Assembly (NCBI RefSeq): GCF_014202315.1
Contig: NZ_JACHGN010000043.1
Location: 1-44,606 of the forward strand
Origin: Thermocatellispora tengchongensis
GTDB lineage: Bacteria > Actinomycetota > Actinomycetes > Streptosporangiales > Streptosporangiaceae
Direction of reading: 5' to 3'
Length of the DNA stretch: 44,606 bases
Shown here piece after piece: positions 1-8,316 of this stretch. The translations under genes and the position numbers were made by a program. The stretch's first letter is position 1. Each line of letters begins with the position of its first letter. A model generated the notes under the pieces. That model worked only from the letters and a program-made list of their open reading frames with translations. It searched no databases and was not told the origin of the DNA.

Positions 1-93
1 TTACTCGAAAGGATCACGCGATGGCCGTCGTCTTTTCACGACGCCGCGCTTGTGACCAGGTCAAACTCGTACACCACTTCCGTGGACGCAACC
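1..93 (+). repeat. Left copy of a 93-bp inverted terminal repeat
   Basis: Bases 1-93 are identical to the reverse complement of 44512-44604; just inside the window the two copies diverge at once. The repeat holds a small hairpin (CGTCGT at 26-31 pairing with ACGACG at 38-43). It also holds a purine-rich AAAGGA (8-13) seven bases before an ATG at 21, opening a 40-codon basic ORF that ends at TGA 141-143. On the opposite strand the same bases read as a possible protein C-terminus. I cannot assign it to a known insertion sequence. It may be the edge of a multicopy element at which an assembly stopped. Confidence 0.85.
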
Positions 94-1049
94 CACGGAA
101 GATCGACCGTCGCCTGCCCGGACACTCCCCAGGGTCGGCATGACGAGCGCGAGGCGAAAGGCACGCGTGAGGGCGAACGTGCGCGCCAGAACGGGCGGGG
201 ACCGGGGCCAGGACGCGGGCGCGTGCCCGAAGTGGGCATGTGGCCGGAGAGTGCCAGTGGTCGGAGAGGGGGCCGTGGCCGGAGAGGGGGGATCAGGGGC
301 AGCACCCTTGGCAGACGGGGAGTGCCAACCGGGTGCAGTTAGCGACCGGGATACGGCACGGGCGGGGACACAGCACGGGCCCGGTACGGATAACAGGGCT
401 CGCACGCAGCCTCGGGCACAGACGCTGGGCGGCAGCGGCGCGAGAGAGCATCAGGCGGAGCGCGGCACAGGCCGGGCGCAGGCCCCGGGCCGGAGCGCAC
501 GCGCACGCGCACGCCCCAAGCGCAGCACCACACGAGCGGCACGCCCCAGGTGCGGCATGGGCGAGGCGCGACACGACCAGGCGCGGCGCACAGCGGGGCG
601 CGGACACCAGGGGGCCACAAGCCAAGGCCGGGACCCGCGCCAAGCCGGGCGTTTCGGAGGCGGGCACGACACAGGCCGGAGGCACGCACACAGGCGGGGT
701 GCGGCACGCGAACACGCCCAGGGCACCGAGGCCCCAGGCGGGCGCACGCATACGTCCCTGGCCGCAAAGCACGATCCGGGCACGGCCTGCACGGTGCGAT
801 TCGGCACGATCCAGGCTCGGGGCTCGGCACGACGTGGTCTGGTCACCAGCCGGCACGGCACGACCCGGGCTTGGCATGCCGGCGCTGGTTGGGAGTCACG
901 CACGGCTCCCTCACGTTGCGCCGACTCCAAGGTCCGCGACCTTCGCGGCGCGCATCGTCGCCGACATCACCGGCACCGGGCAGGTCGCGATTGCCCCCCG
1001 GATCGTCTCTGGGCCGGGCGGGCAGTGGCCGGGAGGCAGGGCCCGGGGG
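94..1049. other. Gene-free GC-rich degenerate stretch
   Basis: I find no convincing gene here. The long open frames on both strands result from the base composition: the translations are Arg/Ala/Gly/Pro-rich with no domain, and no frame has a ribosome binding site with normal third-position bias. The sequence is dominated by recurring short words such as GGCACG, GCACGAC and GGCGCG, giving a decayed tandem-repeat look similar to 13.7-14.4 kb. The stretch ends at the stop codon of the minus-strand metallopeptidase gene. Confidence 0.6.
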
Positions 1050-2246
1050 TCAGGTCTGGGGGCCGGTGGGCGGGGGTTCGTCCTTGGGTTCCGGGGCGTC
1101 CTTGGGTTCTGGGGCGTCCTGGGGTTCGGGGGTGTGGGTGGAGGCGCCGTTGGCGGTTGCCGTGGCCGGGGGGGCGGGGTCGCCGAGGACGCGGGCTATC
1201 CAGCGGTCGGGGGAGGCGATCTCGGCGGCGGTGGGCAGGGTCTCGGGGGAGGTCCAGACCTTGTTGAAGCCGTCCATGCCGACCTTGCCGACCACGGTGG
1301 TGACGAAGGAGGAGCCCTCGGCGTACTGCTTCATCTTCAGGTCGAGGCCGAGGAGGCGGCGCATGGTGCGGTCCACGCGGGAGCCGCCCTGGCGGCGCTG
1401 CTGGAACTTGGCGCGGATGTCGGCCACCGAGGGGACCACGGACGGGCCCACGGCGTCCATGACGTAGTCGCCGTGGCCCTCGACCAGGGTCATCACGGAG
1501 GTCAGGCGCTCCAGGATCTGCTTCTGCTCGGGGGTCTGGATGGCGTCGATCAGGCTGCCCTCGCCGCCGCGCACCGCGTCGGCCACGGCGTCGGCGGCCT
1601 GGCGGAGGCGGTCGAGGAGGGTGGGCAGGTCGAGGTCGGCGGCGAGCAGGAACTCGGTCATCTGCGAGCGGACGTACTCGCGCAGCCACGGCACCCCGGT
1701 GAACTGCACGCGGTGGGTCTCCTCGTGGAGGCAGACCCACAGCCGGAAGTCGCGCGGGTGGACCCCCAGCTCGCGCTCGGCGTTGACGATGTTGGGGGCC
1801 ACCAGGGTGAGCCTGCCGGTCGGGGCCTGGCCGGTGGGGTCGGGCGGCAGGAACAGCTCGTACTGCCCCAGCACGCGGGTGGCGAGGAAGGCGAGCACCG
1901 CGCCCACCTCGACCCCGGTGATGCGCGAGCCCACCGCCGCGACGATGGCGGGGGCCTGGCCGCGGCCCGCGGTCATGCGCTCGGTCAGCGGCTCCAGCAC
2001 GACGCGGAAGCCCTCGACGTTGGCCCTGATCCACCCCGGCCGGTCGACGATCGTCGCCGGCTGCGGCGAGGCGTCGGCGGCGATCCTGGTGAACTCGCGC
2101 ACGTGGCCTTCGGCCTCGCGGGAGAGCCGGCGGAGGTCGTTGACGGCCTGGCGTGCCTCTTCGCGGCTCACCTGGGGCCCGGGGCGCACCAGGCGCGTTC
2201 CTGTGGAGACTGCGAGATCCCAGTCGATCACCTGCATACCGTCCAC
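1050..2246 (-). CDS. Zinc-dependent metallopeptidase-like protein (DUF2342 / F420-associated family)
   Basis: The 398-residue product belongs to the actinobacterial family of zincin-fold proteins often labelled 'coenzyme F420 biosynthesis associated' or DUF2342. The zincin signature HEETH is visible at residues 174-178, within the family's well-conserved region around LHEETHRVQF. No signal peptide or membrane segment is seen, so it is probably cytoplasmic. The C-terminal ~50 residues are Pro/Glu/Lys-rich and repetitive (PEPKDAPEPKDE) and look disordered. The start is the first Met; Met4 is an alternative. It lies 57 bp downstream of dacB in the same direction, which is the usual actinobacterial neighbourhood, so co-transcription is likely. 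Its substrate is unknown, and the F420 link comes from family naming, not from anything seen here. Confidence 0.85.
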   Translation of the reverse strand: MDGMQVIDWDLAVSTGTRLVRPGPQVSREEARQAVNDLRRLSREAEGHVREFTRIAADASPQPATIVDRPGWIRANVEGFRVVLEPLTERMTAGRGQAPAIVAAVGSRITGVEVGAVLAFLATRVLGQYELFLPPDPTGQAPTGRLTLVAPNIVNAERELGVHPRDFRLWVCLHEETHRVQFTGVPWLREYVRSQMTEFLLAADLDLPTLLDRLRQAADAVADAVRGGEGSLIDAIQTPEQKQILERLTSVMTLVEGHGDYVMDAVGPSVVPSVADIRAKFQQRRQGGSRVDRTMRRLLGLDLKMKQYAEGSSFVTTVVGKVGMDGFNKVWTSPETLPTAAEIASPDRWIARVLGDPAPPATATANGASTHTPEPQDAPEPKDAPEPKDEPPPTGPQT

Positions 2247-2303
2247 CGTACGTGGTCGTCGCCGCGCCCGCGCGACCCGGTCGGAATTACTCTGCGCGAC
2301 CTG

Positions 2304-3716
2304 TCAGCAACCGCACCCGGAGACGATCGTGGCCAGGCGGTCCAGCGCCGCCTCCGCCTTGCCCCACGCGGGCGGCACCTTGTCGGCCATGAACGCGAAC
2401 GTCACGAGCCTCCCGTCGGAGGTGGTCACGACCCCGGCCAGGGTGTTCACGCCGTTGAGCGTGCCGGTCTTGGCCCGTACCAGCCCGACGCCGGGCTCGG
2501 CGGCCTTGCTCTCGAACCGGTGACCGAGCGTGCCGGAGAACCCGGCGACCGGCATGCCGCTGATCACGGGGTGCAACTGCGGGTTGTCCGGCGACACCGC
2601 GACCGCGAGCAGCTTGGCCAGCCCGGACGCGGTGATCCGGTTGCGCGTGGACAGCCCGCTGCCGTCGTACGTACGGATGCCGTCGGCCGCCTTGAGCCGT
2701 TGCAGCACCCGCCGCACGCCGGCCGAGCCGCCCTCGAAGCTGCCGGGCAGGCCCTCCTTCAGCGCGACGTGCCTGGCCAGGGCCTCGGCGAGGTCGTTGT
2801 CGCTGAGGGTCAGAGTGCGCTCCACCAGGGCGTAGACCGGCGCGGACTCCACCCTGGCCAGCTCCTTGGCCCCGGCGGCGGCCCTGGCCGGCTTGATCGT
2901 CTTGTTGACGACGCGTACGCCGGCCTTGGAGAGCTGGGCGGCGAAGGCGGCGGCGGCCGTACGGGCGGGGTCGGCCACGCGCTGCCGCGAGTCGGGGCTC
3001 ACCCGGCCCTCGTCGATCATCAGCGCGGACACCGGCGCGACGCTGCCCTCGGGGACGTACCCCGGCTTCCAGCCCGGCCCGAGGGGGGAGCCGGTGAACA
3101 GCGACGTGTCGTAGGAGAGGGTGACCTTGGTGACGCCCGCGGCCTTCAGCGCCTTGGCGGTGCGGGAGGCGAGCGTGGCGATCGTGGCCGGCCTCGGGTA
3201 CGGGGCCTCCTTCGGCGCCCGCGGCCCCTGCAGGGTCGGGTCGCCGCCGCCGACCAGCACGATCGAGGTCTTCGAGCCGCCCTGCACCACGGTGGTGGCC
3301 AGCCGCGCGTCGGCGCCCAGCGACGCCAGCGCGGCCACGCTGGTCACGACCTTCGTGGTGGAGGCGGGCGTGATGCCGACGGTCTGGCCGGAGCCGAAGA
3401 GCGCGGCCCCGGTGCGGGCGTCGAGGACCGCCGCGCCCACCCGGTCGCCGAGCGCGGGGTCACCCAGCGCCTTACCGAGCCTGGCGGCCAAAGTACCCTT
3501 ACTCGGAAGAGGACCGTTCCCGCCCGCGGCCAGCACTGGTCCCGCGGTCACCACGGGTACGGACGGCGGCTCCGCCGACGCGGTCGGACGTGGTGCGCGC
3601 CCGGTCATCGCGTCCAGGCTGACGTCGTTGGCGATCACGTAGACACCCGTGACGACCACGAACACGTGCAGCAGGGCGAGGGTGACCAGGGCCACCCACC
3701 GCTCGCGCCGTTCCAT
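2304..3716 (-). CDS. dacB: D-alanyl-D-alanine carboxypeptidase/endopeptidase (PBP4 type)
   Basis: This is a class C penicillin-binding protein that trims or cleaves D-Ala cross-links in peptidoglycan outside the membrane. The 470-residue product has an N-terminal membrane anchor or uncleaved signal (residues 7-29) and all three active-site motifs: STTK with Ser119 and Lys122, SDN at 305-307, and KTG at 416-418. The long insert between SxxK and SxN is typical of the PBP4/DacB family. I chose ATG at 3716 because it starts directly before the basic n-region (MERRERW) and follows GAGG. The frame stays open further upstream, but that extension has no coding character. It is divergent from ppa, with 91 bp between the starts, and is followed by the metallopeptidase gene. 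Confidence 0.93.
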   Translation of the reverse strand: MERRERWVALVTLALLHVFVVVTGVYVIANDVSLDAMTGRAPRPTASAEPPSVPVVTAGPVLAAGGNGPLPSKGTLAARLGKALGDPALGDRVGAAVLDARTGAALFGSGQTVGITPASTTKVVTSVAALASLGADARLATTVVQGGSKTSIVLVGGGDPTLQGPRAPKEAPYPRPATIATLASRTAKALKAAGVTKVTLSYDTSLFTGSPLGPGWKPGYVPEGSVAPVSALMIDEGRVSPDSRQRVADPARTAAAAFAAQLSKAGVRVVNKTIKPARAAAGAKELARVESAPVYALVERTLTLSDNDLAEALARHVALKEGLPGSFEGGSAGVRRVLQRLKAADGIRTYDGSGLSTRNRITASGLAKLLAVAVSPDNPQLHPVISGMPVAGFSGTLGHRFESKAAEPGVGLVRAKTGTLNGVNTLAGVVTTSDGRLVTFAFMADKVPPAWGKAEAALDRLATIVSGCGC

Positions 3717-3807
3717 GTCGTCTGACCTCTTCCGATACGGGTAGCACAACCTACGAGACATTAACGCCCGGCCGGGGTGCCCGGAGGGCTTGAGCGGAGG
3801 AACCTCG

Positions 3808-4302
3808 GTGCAGTTCGACGTTGTCGTTGAGATTCCCAAGGGACAACGCAACAAGTATGAGGTGGACCACAAGACCGGCCGCATCCGCCTGGACCGGCTG
3901 CTGTTCACCTCCACGCAGTACCCCGCCGACTACGGGTTCATCGAGAACACCCTCGGCGAGGACGGCGACCCCCTCGACGCTCTCGTGCTGCTGCAGGAGC
4001 CGACGTTCCCGGGCTGCCTCATCAGTTGCCGCGCCGTCGGCATGTTCCGCATGACCGACGAGAAGGGCGGCGACGACAAGGTCCTGTGCGTGCCGGCCAC
4101 CGACCCGCGCATGGAGCACATCCGCGACATCCACCACGTGCCCGAGTTCGACCGGCTGGAGATCCAGCACTTCTTCGAGGTGTACAAGGACCTGGAGCCC
4201 GGCAAGTCGGTCGAGGGCGCCAACTGGGTCGGCCGGGTCGAGGCCGAGGCCGAGATCCAGGCGTCGGTCAAGCGCGCCCAGGAGGCCGGCGCCCAGCACT
4301 GA
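3808..4302 (+). CDS. ppa: Inorganic pyrophosphatase (family I)
   Basis: This soluble cytoplasmic enzyme hydrolyses pyrophosphate to two phosphates and so pulls nucleotide and amino-acid polymerisation forward. The product is 164 residues, matching actinobacterial family I enzymes. The conserved region [10 protein letters not shown] is near the N-terminus, followed by [11 protein letters not shown] and the metal-binding signature GDPLDALVL, with KDLEPGK further on. The start is GTG at 3808, which has GGAGG (3796-3800) seven bases upstream. The in-frame TTG at 3790 lies upstream of this ribosome binding site and is unlikely. The gene is divergent from dacB and convergent with the NlpC/P60 gene. 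Confidence 0.96.
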   Translation: MQFDVVVEIPKGQRNKYEVDHKTGRIRLDRLLFTSTQYPADYGFIENTLGEDGDPLDALVLLQEPTFPGCLISCRAVGMFRMTDEKGGDDKVLCVPATDPRMEHIRDIHHVPEFDRLEIQHFFEVYKDLEPGKSVEGANWVGRVEAEAEIQASVKRAQEAGAQH

Positions 4303-4407
4303 CGACGTTCCCCCGTCTCCCCCCGGCCGGCCGGACGGCGTGCCGGCGCGTGTGCCACAGGTGCCACTGCCGGCGCCCACGCGTGTGCCGTCGCGCGTGC
4401 CGTCATG

Positions 4408-5628
4408 TCACGTCCCCGGCCGGGTGGCGCCGACGAGGTCGGCGCGCTGGATCGGGGCGATGCGCACCACGTCGCCCGTCTGCGGCGCGTGCACCATCAT
4501 CCCCCTGCCGATGTACATCCCGACGTGGTGGATGTCCCCGGGATCGTCGGTGATCCTGCCGAAGAACACCAGGTCGCCGCGGCGGAGCTGGTTCAGCGGC
4601 ACGTGCGGGCCCGAGGTCCACTGGGTGCCGGTCCAGTGGTCGAGCCGGATGCCGGCGCGCTCCCAGGCCCGCATGGTGAGCCCGGAGCAGTCGTAGCTGT
4701 CGGGCCCGTCGGCGGCCCACACGTACGGCTTGCCGAGCTGCGACAGCGCCCAGTCGGCGGCGATGTCGCCCAGGTGGGCCGGCGCCCCCGCCTTGGCCCA
4801 GGCGGGCGCGCGCCCGGTGCCGTGGCTCGCGGCCTCCAGCGCCTCGGCCCGCCGGTCGGCCAGCCGTTCGGCCCGCGACTTGGCCTGGGCCAGCCGGGCC
4901 TCCAGCTCGTGCTTGCGCCGCACCAGGGCCCCGGTCTCGCGCCGCTGCCGCTCCACCGCCTCGGCCGCGGCCCGCTTGGCCTGCTCGGCGCGTACGGCGG
5001 CGGCCTGGCGGGCGTCGTACGCCTCCTGCGCCTGGGTGTGCAGGATGGCCGAGACGGTCTGCGCGTCGCGCATCTGCCGCAGCAGCTCGGTCCTGGCGCC
5101 GCTGAGGTGCTCCAGCACGCTGGCCTGGTGCATGTAGCCCGGCAGCCCGCCCCCGCCCATGGACATCATGGTGACCATCGGCCGGCTCAGGTCCACGCCC
5201 CCGTAGCTCTGCGCCGCCAGCGCGGCCACCGCGGCCCGCGCCTCGGCCAGCCGCGCCTCGGCCGCGCCCAGGCGGGCCACCGCCTCCTGGTGGGCCCGCT
5301 CGGCGGCGGCGAGGCGGACCATCTCGCCGTTGTACGCCTCCACCGCCCGGCCCGCGGACGCGTTCAGCTCATCCAGCCTGGCCCGTGCCTGGGCCAGCCG
5401 GGCGGCCACGGCGCCGAACTCGGCGCTGCGCTCGCGCACCGCCCGCCGGGCCCGCGCCACCTTCTCGGCCGAGGGCCCCGGCTCGTACGCCACCGGCCGC
5501 GCGGCGTTGCCGAAGGCGCCCGCCTGGCTTCCGGGGCAGGCGATGGACGCGAGCGCGACCACCGCGCACGCCACCCCCACCCGCATCGTGATCTCGGCGC
5601 GCACGTTCCCCCCGTTCCGGCTCGCCAT
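4408..5628 (-). CDS. Secreted NlpC/P60 (C40) peptidoglycan hydrolase with coiled-coil region
   Basis: A predicted exported cell-wall endopeptidase that would cut stem peptides. Counting from ATG 5628, a signal peptide covers about residues 1-38, and an Ala/Glu/Arg-rich coiled coil runs to about residue 275 (RipA/RpfB-partner style). The C-terminal NlpC/P60 domain carries Cys314 in YDCSGL, His368 in IHHVGMYIG and a third polar position at His380. The start is uncertain: ATG 5664 is the longest reading, ATG 5628 gives a normal signal peptide with an Arg in the n-region, and ATG 5586 would leave a shorter one. Coiled coils in this family often keep the hydrolase inactive until a partner binds; that is family knowledge. 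The gene is convergent with ppa. Confidence 0.88.
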   Translation of the reverse strand: MASRNGGNVRAEITMRVGVACAVVALASIACPGSQAGAFGNAARPVAYEPGPSAEKVARARRAVRERSAEFGAVAARLAQARARLDELNASAGRAVEAYNGEMVRLAAAERAHQEAVARLGAAEARLAEARAAVAALAAQSYGGVDLSRPMVTMMSMGGGGLPGYMHQASVLEHLSGARTELLRQMRDAQTVSAILHTQAQEAYDARQAAAVRAEQAKRAAAEAVERQRRETGALVRRKHELEARLAQAKSRAERLADRRAEALEAASHGTGRAPAWAKAGAPAHLGDIAADWALSQLGKPYVWAADGPDSYDCSGLTMRAWERAGIRLDHWTGTQWTSGPHVPLNQLRRGDLVFFGRITDDPGDIHHVGMYIGRGMMVHAPQTGDVVRIAPIQRADLVGATRPGT

Positions 5629-5755
5629 CCCCCGCCGATGCGGCGGCTCCCCCGAGCACCGCATCGCCGTCGGGCCGGATCACACCGGCCCCATCATTCC
5701 CGTATGTAACTCCACGAACACATTTCTGTCACGGAGGGTGAGCCCGGTGTGGCGT

Positions 5756-7282
5756 TCAGGCGGTCGCGGAGGGCGGCGGCGTGGAGGGGGACGGCGGGGC
5801 CGAGGTGGGCGTGGGGCGCGGGGAGGAGGTGGGCGAGGACGGCGTGGTGGTCGGGGACGCGGAGGGGCTGGGCTTCGGGTTGGGGTGGCCGTGGTGGTGG
5901 TCGGGACGCGGACGGGGCCGGTCGCGGTCGTGCCCCCAGCCGTGATCCCGGCCCCGGCCCCGGTCACGCCCCCGATCCCGCTCCCGATCCCGATCCCGGT
6001 CACGGTCGGGGACGGGGGCGAGGGTGCTCGGCGGCGGGCTGGGCCGGGCGGACGGAGCCGTCGCGGGCGTATCGGAGGGGCCGGACGGCCTGGACGACGG
6101 CGACGGCGGGGACGGCGGTGGGGACGGGTAGGGGGTGCGGGTGCCGGCCGAGAGGGCGGGCTCGGGAACCGGGACGGTGGCCCGGAGACCGGGATCGACC
6201 GGGCTCCGGGCGGCGGAGGAGTGCATGTCGGCCGGGACCTCGCGCGGGCCGGGCGCCCAGGGCGGCGGCTTGGCGGCAGGCCCCCCGGTGGGCGGGAGCG
6301 CCCGGGACGCGACGCCGAGCACGCCCTCGGGCGGCGGGCCGCCCGAGCCCCAGTGGGCCGCCGTCACGGTCGCGGTCGCCGCGATCAGCGTCGCGACCGC
6401 AGCCACCAGCGCCAGGGCGACGACACGATGGCGGCGGCGATCCCCTTTGATCCCCGCGGCGGGAAACCCGGCGGCGTCGAGCAGGCCCACGCGGCGGGCG
6501 ACGTAGCGGCGGTAGGCGACCAGCTCGGGATCGGTGAAGCAGCTCATCACGCGTACCCGCAGCGACTCCGGCAGCGGGACCGCGGGCAGCAGGTCGAAGA
6601 CCTTGGCGGCGGAGACCTGGCGGGCGCGGTGGGGGGCGCAGGTGTCGCACCGGGCGAGATGGCGCACGACCTGCTCGCGCATGGCCGGGGTGAGCTCGCC
6701 GGCGAAGCCGGTGAGGATGTCGGCGCGGCGGGGGCAGTCGTAGGGGCCCTTGCGGGCCAGCACCTCGGCCGTGACCGCGTCGCGCAGGCGGTCGCGGGCG
6801 ACGCCGAGCCCGGCCTCGATCTCGCGCGCGGACGAGGCGGTCACGACGGCGATCTCGGCGGGGGTCAGGTGGTGCCGGACGGTGAGGTAGAGGATCTCGC
6901 GGTCGGCGGCGGTCAGGCTCCAGGCGGCGTTCCAGGCCATGAAGCGCAGGTCGGCGGAGGCGGCGCCCTCCAGGTCGGGCACCGCGGGCGCCTGCGCGGC
7001 GATCGGGGGCGTGCCGGAGAGGGCCGCGGGCATGCGGCGCCGGCCGCATTCGGCGCGGGCCAGGGTGAACAGCCACACGCGCAGCCGCGCCGGATCGGCC
7101 AGGGCCGCGATGTGCGCCTCGGCCGCGATCAGGGTGTCGCGCAGCGCGACCTGAGCGCCGTCGAGGTTGCCCAGCGACAGCAGGCAGAATTCGTGGATGC
7201 TCTCGGCGTAGGTGTCGTAAAGCGCGGCGAGGGCACCTGGATCTCGCCTGCGCAGGGCCTCGACCAGGACGCGATCAGTCAT
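5756..7282 (-). CDS. Membrane-anchored ECF-type sigma factor fused to a zinc anti-sigma-like domain
   Basis: The 508-residue product combines modules that are usually separate proteins. Residues 1-80 resemble sigma region 2, and residues about 115-170 resemble region 4 with a helix-turn-helix. Residues 183-215 carry a zinc anti-sigma pattern: Cys183, then His208-x3-Cys212-x2-Cys215. Residues 286-309 form one transmembrane helix. The remaining ~200 residues would be extracellular: Pro/Ser/Thr-rich, with an Arg-Asp repeat block (about 425-460) and His-rich patches. ECF groups with C-terminal anti-sigma extensions are known in actinobacteria. The likely role is envelope-stress transcription that needs release from the membrane; this is inference. 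A GGAAC-type promoter just upstream suggests self-regulation. The lipoprotein gene lies 138 bp upstream on the same strand. Confidence 0.8.
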   Translation of the reverse strand: MTDRVLVEALRRRDPGALAALYDTYAESIHEFCLLSLGNLDGAQVALRDTLIAAEAHIAALADPARLRVWLFTLARAECGRRRMPAALSGTPPIAAQAPAVPDLEGAASADLRFMAWNAAWSLTAADREILYLTVRHHLTPAEIAVVTASSAREIEAGLGVARDRLRDAVTAEVLARKGPYDCPRRADILTGFAGELTPAMREQVVRHLARCDTCAPHRARQVSAAKVFDLLPAVPLPESLRVRVMSCFTDPELVAYRRYVARRVGLLDAAGFPAAGIKGDRRRHRVVALALVAAVATLIAATATVTAAHWGSGGPPPEGVLGVASRALPPTGGPAAKPPPWAPGPREVPADMHSSAARSPVDPGLRATVPVPEPALSAGTRTPYPSPPPSPPSPSSRPSGPSDTPATAPSARPSPPPSTLAPVPDRDRDRDRERDRGRDRGRGRDHGWGHDRDRPRPRPDHHHGHPNPKPSPSASPTTTPSSPTSSPRPTPTSAPPSPSTPPPSATA

Positions 7283-7295
7283 GTGACGGATGGTA

Positions 7296-7318
7296 AACGG
7301 TTGGTAACTACTAGTTCC
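7296..7318 (-). promoter_or_regulatory. Candidate ECF-type promoter of the sigma/anti-sigma fusion gene
   Basis: On the minus strand GGAAC (7318-7314) is followed after about 15 bases by GTT (7298-7296), resembling the GGAAC...GTT/CGTC pattern of ECF promoters. The ATG at 7282 lies 13 bases further on. The -35 element overlaps the palindrome AACTACTAGTT (7306-7316). The spacer is slightly short for a classical ECF promoter, so this is tentative. Confidence 0.4.
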
Positions 7319-7420
7319 ACCGATTCCGCGACGATGACATGGGTTGTCCGTGAGAAGTCAATGAACCGGCAAGGGCATTACGTCCAGCTTTTTGGGAATA
7401 TCAGGTAAATACGGTGATTC

Positions 7421-8245
7421 CTATTCTGGGCGGGTATCGACGCCGGGAATCAGGGTGCGCCCGCGGTCCTTCGCGAACGGCGGCGTCTTCGGCTTCACGG
7501 TGTGCACCGGGACGGTCCCGCCCATGGCCAACTCCTCGTACGGCCTGCTGGTCGAGCCCCACGTACGCGCGATGACGTCCGCCTTGGCGACGCCCTTCGG
7601 CACCGAGTCCAGCGCCACGATGAAGCGCTGCTTGGCGTCCGAGCGCACGTCGTCCACGAACGTGCTCGCCCCGCCCAGCAGCTTGCCCGCCGCGTCGCGC
7701 AGCAGCGCGGTGACCGCCAGGGTGCCCGCCACCCGCTCGTACGGGGTGCCGACCCGGCCGCTGATCAGATAGCCGCCGTTCTTCTGCCGCTTGGTCACGA
7801 CGTCGGTGACCGGGAAGGGCTGGAACGCCGACGGGATGCGCCCGGCCTGGTTCCACTTGGCCTGGGAGTAGGTGATGGACACCGTCTCCGGCTTGACCTT
7901 GGCCACCGCCTTGCCGCTGAAGGCGAGGGTGCCGTGCGGCGGCACGGCGTCCAGCGGCTGGTCCATGCGGACGACCTCGGCGCCCTTGGCGTCCTTGGCC
8001 ACGATCGTGGCGACCACGTGCTCGCCGAAGTGCCACGGGTTGGCGTTGCCGAGCACGCCCGCCCAGTTCACGACGTACCCGCCCTCGCCCTTGAGCACCG
8101 ACGACGCCTGCTCCTTGACCTGGAGCGGGCGCAGCGGCGAGACCTTCTCCCGCTCCTCCTCGGAGCATCCGGCCAGGGCGACGGCCATCAGGCCGGCGAC
8201 CAGGACGAACACGGGCATGCTTACAGTTCGACTACGCTGCGTCAC
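7421..8245 (-). CDS. Secreted lipoprotein with FxLYD-like domains
   Basis: A predicted membrane-anchored extracellular lipoprotein of 274 residues with no known enzymatic motif. From GTG 8245 the product begins with a basic n-region (TQRSR), a hydrophobic core and the lipobox LAGC, so Cys27 would be lipidated. Two beta-rich segments follow, one around GGYVVNWAGVLGN...VVATIVAKDAKG and one around GGYLISGRVGTP...VTALLRDAAGK. Their spacing resembles FxLYD domains, which are common in Gram-positive surface proteins. ATG 8266 and ATG 8218 are alternative starts; the latter would remove the positive charges needed for export, and none has a strong ribosome binding site. It is upstream of the sigma/anti-sigma gene and could be a partner of it, but nothing in the sequence proves this. 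Confidence 0.72.
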   Translation of the reverse strand: MTQRSRTVSMPVFVLVAGLMAVALAGCSEEEREKVSPLRPLQVKEQASSVLKGEGGYVVNWAGVLGNANPWHFGEHVVATIVAKDAKGAEVVRMDQPLDAVPPHGTLAFSGKAVAKVKPETVSITYSQAKWNQAGRIPSAFQPFPVTDVVTKRQKNGGYLISGRVGTPYERVAGTLAVTALLRDAAGKLLGGASTFVDDVRSDAKQRFIVALDSVPKGVAKADVIARTWGSTSRPYEELAMGGTVPVHTVKPKTPPFAKDRGRTLIPGVDTRPE

Positions 8246-8316
8246 ATTGCCGTCATAACCCGGCATCGCCCCCGGCGCCGCCGCGCCACGCGGCACCCGG
8301 CGAAGCCTTTATGCTC

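Noticed and set aside
240-3725. 1161-codon plus-strand open frame
   Set aside because: It runs antisense through the metallopeptidase and dacB genes, has a low-complexity translation and no domains; it is a by-product of high GC.
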